Part shown: piece by piece, positions 57,212 to 64,000 of the stretch
Layout of the letters: every line of letters begins with the position of its first letter
Position numbering within the stretch: position 1 is the first letter of the stretch
Assembly: GCF_038070005.1 (NCBI RefSeq)
Contig: NZ_JBBPCO010000007.1
Span: 1-64,000, forward strand
Source: Thermithiobacillus plumbiphilus
Lineage (GTDB): Bacteria; Pseudomonadota; Gammaproteobacteria; Acidithiobacillales; Thermithiobacillaceae
DNA length: 64,000 nt
Direction of reading: 5' to 3'
Program-made: the position numbers and the translations under genes
The notes under the pieces: model-generated
The model's database searches: none
What the model saw: the letters and a program-made list of their open reading frames with translations, nothing else
What the model was told of the DNA's origin: nothing

Positions 57212-59560
57212 ATGTCGATTCAACTGGCCGAATACCAAGATCTCCTCGACGAACTGGGTGATCAAGCCGGCGATGTGCTCAAGGCCTCCTGGAATGAGGC
57301 TGCCCGGGTATTCAGCCCACGGGGACTGGATGCCTATATCAAGGGCGCGGCCGGCCTGAAGGCTCTGGGGCGGGGTACCGACCTGGTCATTTCCTTCATT
57401 GAAAGCGCGCCGCAGGTTGCTCGGGAAATCGGGGAACAGGCTGTTTCAGAACTGCTCTCCAGCGCGATCCGGATGTACTCGAAAACCAGCGTCAGCGTCA
57501 TCATCCAGCTGTTTTCGACTGCGCCGACCGCGGCTGCACGCCTGGGCGAGCTCGAACTCTTCACGGATTATCTCAGCCTGCTGGACAACCTGTTGTCGCA
57601 GGTGCCACGCGCTATCCGGCCGATGCTGGAAAATCTCGACGTGCTGCTCGGTCACCTCACCCTCGGTGGCTTGCGCCGCTGGGCCATGTGGGGCGCGTCA
57701 GCGCACCGCATGGATTTCGAGGCCCAGGTGAAGTACTTCGGGCTGGAGAGCGAGGATTCGCTCGCGGTCATGAAAAAGGAGCAGCGCGGCGTGCTGTTCG
57801 TCGACGTGCAGCGTCGGCTGATCATGTACCTGCGCGCCCTGTGGGGCAGAGACTTCTTTCTGCGCCCGACCTCGGGCGACTTCGAAAGCCGCGAGGGCTA
57901 CCGCCCCTATATCGAGCAGTACTTCATCCATCTGCCGGATGCCTTCGACGACTATGCCCAGCCGGGTCTGGATGAAGATGCCGAAAAGGTTCCCGGCCTG
58001 GAGGTCTATCGCGCCGCCGCTGCCCATGCCGCTGCCCACATGGTGCATTCCCGCTACGACCCGCAGGCCGAAACCACCACGCCGTTGCAGCGAGCCATGA
58101 TCGGGCTGATCGAGGATGCCCGGGTCGAGGCACTGGCCATGCGCGCCCTGCCTGGTCTGAAGCAGCTCTGGCTGAAGCTGCTGCCCGCGGATCCGGCTCA
58201 GGATGAAGGTTTCGGCTCTCTGCTGGACCGGATTGCGCGGGCCCTGGCGGACGAGGAGTACCGCGACAATCATCCCTTGGTACGCAATGCGCGAGAGCTC
58301 CTCAACGCGGCTCTGACGCGTCTGAGCGAGCCCGATATGGCGCGCGAGATCGGCCTGGTACTGGCTGAGGAGGCCCGTGCACTCGGACTTTCCTACAACC
58401 CGCGCACCGATCTGCCCAGCAATCCCTACCGCGACGACAATCGCCTTCTCTGGCAGGAGCCGGGCGAGAACGGCGATACCGTCCTCCTGCCCGGCCAGTC
58501 GGCCCAGGTCCGCAAGTACGTCAGCATCATGCAGATGATCAACACCCTGGATGTGGAAACGGCCGGGGATGATGCGCAGGAAATCTGGGTGTTGCCCACG
58601 CCGCTTTATGATGACGACGGCACCACCTGGAACGAGCGTGAAGGCAAGGAGCCGGTATCCTCACCCTTTCATTACTCGGAGTGGGATTATCAGACCCAGT
58701 TGGAGCGCCCGCAGTGGAGCACCCTGCTGGAGAAGCGGCCCAGGAGCGGCAATCTTGAAGTGGTCGAGGACATTCTCGAAAAATTCAAGCCGATCGTGCG
58801 TCGCATCAAGAACCTGATCGAGTCCATGCAGCCGCAGGGTCTGGTGCGGCAGCGCAAGCAGGAGGATGGCGACGAGATCGACCTTGATGCGGCCATTCGC
58901 GCCATGATCGATATCCGCATGGGCATGATGCCGGATCCACGCATCGGCATTCGTACGACGCTGAATGTGCGCGATCTGAGCGTGCTGTTGCTCATCGATC
59001 TGTCCGAATCCACCAATGACAAGGTGCGCGACGCCAATGCCGATGTCACGGTGCTGGACCTCGCGCGCGAGGCGGCGACCCTGCTGGCGGAAGCCCTGGC
59101 CAAGATCGGCGATCCCTTTGCCATCCATGGTTTCGATTCCAACGGCCGGCATGACGTGGAGTATTACCGCTTCAAGGACTTCGACGAGTCTTACGATGAC
59201 AAGGTCAAGGCCAGGCTGGCCGGCATGAGCGGGCAGCTCTCCACCCGCATGGGTACCGCGCTTCGCCATGCCGGCAGCGTCCTGCGCCGTCAGCACAGCC
59301 ACAAGAAGCTGCTGCTGGTGCTGACCGACGGCGAACCGGCCGACAATGACGTGCGTGATCCGCAATATCTGCGTTTCGACGCGAAGCGGGCGGTGGAGGA
59401 ATTGACCAAGAGCGGCATTCACACTTACTGCCTGAGTCTCGATCCTTATGCCGATGAATATGTGTCGCGCATCTTTGGGGCCAAGAACTACATGGTCCTG
59501 GATCATGTCTCGCGCCTGCCGGAGAAGCTTTCCACCCTGTATCTGGGACTGACGCGCTGA
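57212..59560 (+). CDS. cbbO: CbbO, VWA-domain Rubisco activase subunit
   Basis: A 782-residue protein with a C-terminal von Willebrand A domain; the metal site DLSES lies at residues 596-600. With CbbQ it forms a motor that removes inhibitory sugar phosphates from Rubisco. ATG 57212 follows CGGAG. It precedes cbbQ, the reverse of the norQ-norD order at 29 kb. Confidence 0.94.
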   Translation: MSIQLAEYQDLLDELGDQAGDVLKASWNEAARVFSPRGLDAYIKGAAGLKALGRGTDLVISFIESAPQVAREIGEQAVSELLSSAIRMYSKTSVSVIIQLFSTAPTAAARLGELELFTDYLSLLDNLLSQVPRAIRPMLENLDVLLGHLTLGGLRRWAMWGASAHRMDFEAQVKYFGLESEDSLAVMKKEQRGVLFVDVQRRLIMYLRALWGRDFFLRPTSGDFESREGYRPYIEQYFIHLPDAFDDYAQPGLDEDAEKVPGLEVYRAAAAHAAAHMVHSRYDPQAETTTPLQRAMIGLIEDARVEALAMRALPGLKQLWLKLLPADPAQDEGFGSLLDRIARALADEEYRDNHPLVRNARELLNAALTRLSEPDMAREIGLVLAEEARALGLSYNPRTDLPSNPYRDDNRLLWQEPGENGDTVLLPGQSAQVRKYVSIMQMINTLDVETAGDDAQEIWVLPTPLYDDDGTTWNEREGKEPVSSPFHYSEWDYQTQLERPQWSTLLEKRPRSGNLEVVEDILEKFKPIVRRIKNLIESMQPQGLVRQRKQEDGDEIDLDAAIRAMIDIRMGMMPDPRIGIRTTLNVRDLSVLLLIDLSESTNDKVRDANADVTVLDLAREAATLLAEALAKIGDPFAIHGFDSNGRHDVEYYRFKDFDESYDDKVKARLAGMSGQLSTRMGTALRHAGSVLRRQHSHKKLLLVLTDGEPADNDVRDPQYLRFDAKRAVEELTKSGIHTYCLSLDPYADEYVSRIFGAKNYMVLDHVSRLPEKLSTLYLGLTR

Positions 59561-59628
59561 AGCCGGATCATGATCCATGCTGCGAATTTGCAGATGGATA
59601 AAGCAGATAATCACTTTGGAGAATGACG

Positions 59629-60426
59629 ATGAACCTGGACCAGTATTTCATCAAGCAGCAACCCTATTACCGCCCGGTGGCCGATGAGGTGGAACTCTAC
59701 GAAGCGGCCTACTCCGTGCGCATGCCGATGATGCTCAAGGGCCCGACGGGCTGCGGCAAGACGCGTTTCGTCGAGTACATCGCCTGGAAACTCGGCAAGC
59801 CGCTCATCACCGTGGCCTGCAACGAGGACATGACCGCCAGTGACCTGGTCGGTCGTTTCCTGCTCGACGTCAACGGCACCCGCTGGCAGGACGGCCCCTT
59901 GACTATCGCCGCCCGCAACGGCGCAATCTGCTATCTGGACGAAGTGGTGGAGGCGCGTCAGGACACGACCGTGGTGATTCATCCGCTGACCGACAATCGC
60001 CGTGTGCTGCCCCTGGAAAAGAAGGGCGAGCTGGTGCATGCCCATCCGGATTTTCAACTGGTGATTTCCTACAATCCGGGCTATCAGAGCCTGATGAAGG
60101 ATCTGAAGCAGTCCACCAAGCAGCGTTTCGGTGCGCTGGACTTCAATTATCCCCAGCATGATATCGAAGTCGAGATCGTGGCCCACGAATCCGGGGTGGA
60201 CCGGTCCACCGCCGACAAGCTGGTGTCGATTGCCGAGCGCGCCCGCAACCTCAAGGGCCACGGCCTGGATGAAGGCATCTCCACCCGCATGCTGGTATAT
60301 GCCGGATCACTGATTGCCACGGGGGTGAGTCCTACGGCTGCCAGCCGCGTGGCCCTGGTGCGACCCATCACCGATGATCCCGATATGCGTGATGCGCTTG
60401 ACGCCGCGGTGACCACCTTCTTCTGA
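59629..60426 (+). CDS. cbbQ: CbbQ, MoxR-type AAA+ Rubisco activase
   Basis: A 265-residue AAA+ ATPase: Walker A at residues 38-45 (GPTGCGKT), Walker B CYLDE at 101-105. ATG 59629 has GGAG at the right distance; ATG 59623 is too close. It is the partner of CbbO and a paralogue of NorQ. Confidence 0.95.
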   Translation: MNLDQYFIKQQPYYRPVADEVELYEAAYSVRMPMMLKGPTGCGKTRFVEYIAWKLGKPLITVACNEDMTASDLVGRFLLDVNGTRWQDGPLTIAARNGAICYLDEVVEARQDTTVVIHPLTDNRRVLPLEKKGELVHAHPDFQLVISYNPGYQSLMKDLKQSTKQRFGALDFNYPQHDIEVEIVAHESGVDRSTADKLVSIAERARNLKGHGLDEGISTRMLVYAGSLIATGVSPTAASRVALVRPITDDPDMRDALDAAVTTFF

Positions 60427-60455
60427 GCAGGCTTTGCGGCTCCTGAAGCCGGCTG

Positions 60456-60494
60456 GGGCGCAGCAACTGTTGCATGCAGGTGTTGCGCCCTTTT
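60456..60494 (+). terminator. Possible terminator after cbbQ
   Basis: GGGCGCA and TGCGCCC pair around a 21-base loop that itself contains GCAACTGTTGC, and TTTT follows directly. This would separate the carboxysome genes from dabB at least partly. Confidence 0.5.
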
Positions 60495-60550
60495 GCTTGT
60501 CCGTGCCGCGGCATGCCTGAACACCACTTCCATACGGGGAAATTGACGCA

Positions 60551-62230
60551 ATGGACAAGCTGATCGTCTTGCTTCCGGCCATACCCTTGTTCTCGGCCGT
60601 GTTGATCACGCTTTTTTCCGGCAGGTCGCAGCGGGGGCTGGCCCGACTGAGTGTCGCCTTTACGGTGCTCACCTTCGGGCTCGCTGCGGTATCGCTGGGC
60701 CTGTACCTGAGCGCGCGCGACAGCCACTGGTTATTATTCGGACCGGGCTGGGGCAGCCTGTTCTTCGATCCCCTGAGCAGCATCATGTCCCTTGTCGTTG
60801 CGGGCATCAGCATGGTGGTGCATGTCTATTCCGTGCGCTACATGGCCGAGGAGCGGGGCTATGTGCGCTTTTTCGTGCTGCTCGACCTGATGACAGCCAT
60901 CATCCTGCTGATGGTGGCTGCGGGAGACCTCATTACCCTGCTGATCGCCTGGCATCTGGTCGGGGTGCTGCTCTATTTCCTGCTCGGCCATGACCTGCAG
61001 CGCTCCACCGCACAACGCTATGCCTTCTGGACCTTCTTCACCTATCGACTGGGCGATCTGCCGCTGGTTCTCGCGGCGGCCCTGCTGTACCAGGCCTTCG
61101 GCACCCTGTCCCTGCCGGCGCTGTTCGAACAGATCGCCGCCGCCCCGGATACCCAGACCATGTTCGGGCTGCCGCTGAGCTCGACGGTCGCCCTGCTGGT
61201 GGCGCTTGCCGCCTTTGCGCGTTCGGCGCAGTTTCCGCTGCATACCTGGCTCCCCTACACCATGGAGGGTCCGACCCCGGTCTCGGCCCTGATGCATGCA
61301 GGCATCGTCAATGCCGGTGGCTTCATCATCACGCGTTTCGCCCCGGTATTCGTGCATGCCGGCGAGGTGCTGCATCTGGTGTTCGCGGTTGGCCTGATCA
61401 CGGCCATCCTTGGCTCGGTGCTGATGCTGACCCAGAACGACATCAAGAAGTCTCTCGGCTATTCCACCATGGGACAGATGGGATTCATGTTCGTCGAGAT
61501 CGGCGTGGGCGCCTTCTCGCTGGCGATCTATCACCTGATCGCGCATGGGCTCTTCAAGGGCACGCTTTTTCTCGGTGCAGGTGGGGTGATCGGCGATGCG
61601 CGCAGGCATGACGGCGTACCGCAGGACGAAGTCTATACCTTCGTGGTCGAGCGCAAGCCGGTGGCTTCCAGGCTGCCCTGGGTAACCGCGGCCGTCATTA
61701 CCGTGGTGGTTCCCTTTGTGATCCTTGGCCTGTCTCACTGGCTGGTGGGCGGCGATTTCGTCGGCCAGCAGGGGGGCATCATCATGCTGTTCTTTGGCTG
61801 GGTCACGGGCGCGCAGTTGCTGTTTGCGACCTATCGCCTGCATGCCGAGAGTCCCTGGCGGCTGATGGGCATGATCATCATGTCGCTGGTCATCGTGGTG
61901 CTCGGATATACTCTGGTTGAGCACGCCTTCAGTGAGTTCCTGTTCCCGGACCATCATCTGAGCGAGCGCCTCTATGCGGCGGCCAGCATCCCCTGGGCGA
62001 CTTTCGATATCCTCATCGTGGTACTGACGGCCGGCATCGTCCTGGGCTGGCTGGCGGCCTACTACACGGCCGCCAAGGGCCGGACCAGTGATGGCAAGGC
62101 TTCAGGCCTGAGGCTGGCATTCTATTCGCTGATTTCCCGCGAATTCTATGTCGCTGATGTCTATACCTGGTTGACGCAGACCGTGCTCAGCCTGTCCAGA
62201 CGTCTCAACGGCTTGCTGAGGTGGGTGTGA
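60551..62230 (+). CDS. dabB: DabB, membrane subunit of the DAB inorganic-carbon transporter
   Basis: A 559-residue NuoL/MrpA-like antiporter protein with about fourteen helices (family block HTWLPYTMEGPTPVSALMHAG, and Lys in NDIKKSLGYSTMGQMGFM). In DAB complexes it couples cation flow to CO2 hydration by DabA. It is separate from complex I genes and followed by dabA, which identifies it. Confidence 0.9.
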   Translation: MDKLIVLLPAIPLFSAVLITLFSGRSQRGLARLSVAFTVLTFGLAAVSLGLYLSARDSHWLLFGPGWGSLFFDPLSSIMSLVVAGISMVVHVYSVRYMAEERGYVRFFVLLDLMTAIILLMVAAGDLITLLIAWHLVGVLLYFLLGHDLQRSTAQRYAFWTFFTYRLGDLPLVLAAALLYQAFGTLSLPALFEQIAAAPDTQTMFGLPLSSTVALLVALAAFARSAQFPLHTWLPYTMEGPTPVSALMHAGIVNAGGFIITRFAPVFVHAGEVLHLVFAVGLITAILGSVLMLTQNDIKKSLGYSTMGQMGFMFVEIGVGAFSLAIYHLIAHGLFKGTLFLGAGGVIGDARRHDGVPQDEVYTFVVERKPVASRLPWVTAAVITVVVPFVILGLSHWLVGGDFVGQQGGIIMLFFGWVTGAQLLFATYRLHAESPWRLMGMIIMSLVIVVLGYTLVEHAFSEFLFPDHHLSERLYAAASIPWATFDILIVVLTAGIVLGWLAAYYTAAKGRTSDGKASGLRLAFYSLISREFYVADVYTWLTQTVLSLSRRLNGLLRWV

Positions 62231-62231
62231 C

Positions 62232-62975
62232 ATGATGCTATTGCTTCTTGCTGCGGTGTTCCTGCCCCTGTTTCCATTGAGCATGGTGTTCAATGGCGCG
62301 CTCGGCCGGTTGCGCATGCCATATGTCCGGGCATTGCTGATCCTGGTCTGGCCACAGATTGGCCTGTTGGTGCTTCAGATCGCCGGCTCCGCAATTCCGG
62401 AATTCTTCCTGGTCTGGGCTCTGCTGAGTTCGGGATTCTATGCGTTGCGGCTGCTGAGCGTGCGGGATCTCGGCATGTGGGCGGGCTTCCTGGCCTCATC
62501 CTCACTGGCACTGGGCTGGGTGCTGGCCGCCGGGGGGGGCAGCATGCTTGAACTGCAGCTTTTCGCATTCGGGTTCAGTCTGCCTGCAGCGTTGCTGGCC
62601 CTGCTTGCCGGTCCCTTGACCGATCGCTTCGGTGCGGCCTACGCCGGGTTGCCTGGCGGCCTTGCGGGTGTCATGCCGCGCCTGTCCGGCTTGCTGATCA
62701 TTGCCGCGCTGGCGGCCATCGCCACGCCGCCCTTCCCGGCGTTTTTCGGGATGCTGGCGCTGTGGCAGGGCCTCAGTCCGGAAATCGTGCTGGGCAGCCT
62801 GCTGATCTGGCTGATCTGGAGCTGGGCGGCGATCAGGCTCGTGCAGGGCTTCATGGTAGGTGACACTCCCCAGGTTGCCGTTGCGGACATTGGCCAGCCC
62901 GCTATCGTGGCATTTGGCATTCTGCTCTTCGCTTTCACGGTGCTCGGACTCTACTTGCTAGGAGGCGCGCTATGA
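62232..62975 (+). CDS. Membrane protein between dabB and dabA
   Basis: A 247-residue protein with about seven or eight helices. PPFPAFFGMLALW resembles loops of NuoM/NuoN-type antiporter subunits, so it may be a reduced antiporter-like subunit of the DAB complex. It begins one base after dabB and overlaps dabA by four bases (ATGA), so all three are coupled. Exact role unknown. Confidence 0.65.
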   Translation: MMLLLLAAVFLPLFPLSMVFNGALGRLRMPYVRALLILVWPQIGLLVLQIAGSAIPEFFLVWALLSSGFYALRLLSVRDLGMWAGFLASSSLALGWVLAAGGGSMLELQLFAFGFSLPAALLALLAGPLTDRFGAAYAGLPGGLAGVMPRLSGLLIIAALAAIATPPFPAFFGMLALWQGLSPEIVLGSLLIWLIWSWAAIRLVQGFMVGDTPQVAVADIGQPAIVAFGILLFAFTVLGLYLLGGAL

Positions 62976-64000
62976 CGCTTGCACTCGGGAGGCAACTCAA
63001 GATTCGCGCCATGGTCCATGTAGCCGGCGAACCGATCCCTTTCTTCTGGCCGATGCGCACCTTCATCCACCACAACCCCCTGCACGGGCTGGAGCACATG
63101 CCGTTTTCCGAGGCTGTGGCGGAAGGCAGACGGCTATTCCACGCACAGGGATATCTGCCGCGATCCACGTATCAGGAATATCTGGTGCGTGGCAAGGTGG
63201 ACCGGGCGGCACTGTCGGCGCAGGTCGAGCGGTTCCTTGCCGGGCAGCCAGCCATCGATGGCCTGGATCTGCATGAACTGCTGATGACCCTGTTGAGCGA
63301 GATCAGGCCCCAACAGGGATGGAAATCCACGCTGGCGGATGGGCGGGATGTCCATGCCGTGCTCGCCGGCACCGCCTTGGCGCCACCCAGGACCGATCCT
63401 GCGTCCCTGGCGGCGCAGGTAAGCGCCAGCATGCCGCCCAGCCGCCCGGTGCATACCCTGGTGGATGAGCTCTTTGGCACCGAGATCGGCGCCACCCTGG
63501 ACGAGCTGGTCATCAAGAGCTGTCTCGATTTCTTTGACGAGGGGCAATCAGCCTGGCAAATGCCGGGGCGGGAACAGGGCCTGTTTGTCGCCTGGAGCGC
63601 GCTGGCGCGGCGCAACCTGCGTCTTTTCATTCGCGGACTGCATATCAAGCAGATTCTTGAATCCGCGGACAGCCCGGAAGGCATCATCAGCTATGTGATG
63701 AGCGAGTTGCGCATTCCCGAAGACGAATGGATGGATTATTTCACCGCCGAACTCACGCGCTTGCACGGCTGGGCCGGCTTCATCCGCTGGCGCTCGGGCG
63801 CCAAGCACTATTACTGGAACCAGACCCACCCGGCTGACCTGGTTGATTATCTGGCCATCCGCCTGGTCCTTGGGCTGGCCCTGCTGCGCGAACATGCCCA
63901 GCGCATGCGCACCCCGGCAAACTACCTGGAACTGGTGCGATTTGTCGACGAGCACCCGGAGAAGGCCTATCTGCGACGCGAGCTGTACAGTGGCCGTGTG
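62972..64000 (+). CDS. dabA: DabA (DUF2309), N-terminal part, cut by the window edge
   Basis: 343 codons are visible without a stop. The opening (FWPMRTFIHHNPLHGLEHMPFSEA) is the DUF2309/DabA signature. DabA is a beta-carbonic-anhydrase-like protein that hydrates CO2 one way to bicarbonate; its zinc ligands are expected beyond the right edge. ATG 62972 has AGGAGG upstream. Confidence 0.92.
   Translation, partial: MTLALGRQLKIRAMVHVAGEPIPFFWPMRTFIHHNPLHGLEHMPFSEAVAEGRRLFHAQGYLPRSTYQEYLVRGKVDRAALSAQVERFLAGQPAIDGLDLHELLMTLLSEIRPQQGWKSTLADGRDVHAVLAGTALAPPRTDPASLAAQVSASMPPSRPVHTLVDELFGTEIGATLDELVIKSCLDFFDEGQSAWQMPGREQGLFVAWSALARRNLRLFIRGLHIKQILESADSPEGIISYVMSELRIPEDEWMDYFTAELTRLHGWAGFIRWRSGAKHYYWNQTHPADLVDYLAIRLVLGLALLREHAQRMRTPANYLELVRFVDEHPEKAYLRRELYSGRV

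Overview
This window looks like the chromosome of a facultatively anaerobic, denitrifying, autotrophic proteobacterium, most likely a chemolithoautotroph of the gamma/beta/Acidithiobacillia kind. It joins two large modules: an anaerobic nitrate and nitric-oxide respiration island (about 1-43 kb) and an alpha-carboxysome CO2-concentrating island (about 47-64 kb). The DNA is GC-rich and gene-dense with many ATGA overlaps. I saw no IS element, integrase, CRISPR array, tRNA or rRNA. The species cannot be named from the sequence, and no sulfur-oxidation genes are visible.

0-12 kb: a minus-strand pair (radical SAM protein, then the start of a secreted protein that leaves the left edge), then two nitrate/nitrite transporters, narGHJI, a decayed TauE/SafE remnant and a nitronate-monooxygenase-like gene. 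12-19 kb: yhcC, ubiU, ubiV, a lipoate-ligase/DUF116 fusion and ubiT on the plus strand, which looks like an oxygen-independent ubiquinone pathway with an unexplained passenger, then moaA and a true [4Fe-4S] FNR. 19-23 kb: a small radical SAM protein and an anaerobic class III ribonucleotide reductase whose glycyl-radical tail is encoded by a separate small gene, plus its activase. 23-32 kb: a DNR-like regulator, a hemerythrin/DUF2249/NnrS-like operon, norCB-norEF-norQD and nsrR. 32-43 kb: an orphan HdrB-like protein, more DUF2249 and hemerythrin genes, hemN, a chemoreceptor without a periplasmic domain, a lipoamide-dehydrogenase-like flavoprotein, a truncated hemoglobin and trmB.

Eleven near-perfect TTGAY-N4-RTCAA boxes are spread over the first 38 kb, in front of almost every anaerobic operon. 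Together with the local fnr, dnr and nsrR genes they describe a compact, locally encoded anaerobic/NO regulon: nitrate uptake and reduction, molybdenum cofactor, quinone and dNTP synthesis without oxygen, NO removal, and iron proteins that may handle O2 or NO.

43-47 kb holds a GGDEF-EAL protein and purEK. From 47 kb a divergent cbbR faces cbbL-cbbS-csoS2-csoSCA-csoS4A-csoS4B-csoS1-csoS1-bfr-acRAF-mcdA-mcdB-cbbO-cbbQ, followed by a DAB inorganic-carbon transporter (dabB, a membrane protein, dabA cut by the right edge). This is a full alpha-carboxysome with Rubisco activase (CbbQO), Rubisco assembly factor, positioning system (McdAB) and bicarbonate accumulation. Two exact direct repeats, 97 bp within csoS2 and 271 bp between the csoS1 genes, point to recent duplication or gene conversion.

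The observations most worth a second look are the LplA-DUF116 fusion inside the anaerobic ubiquinone operon, the split NrdD, the FNR-controlled orphan HdrB-like gene, and the small globin-like reading frame coupled to a hemerythrin.
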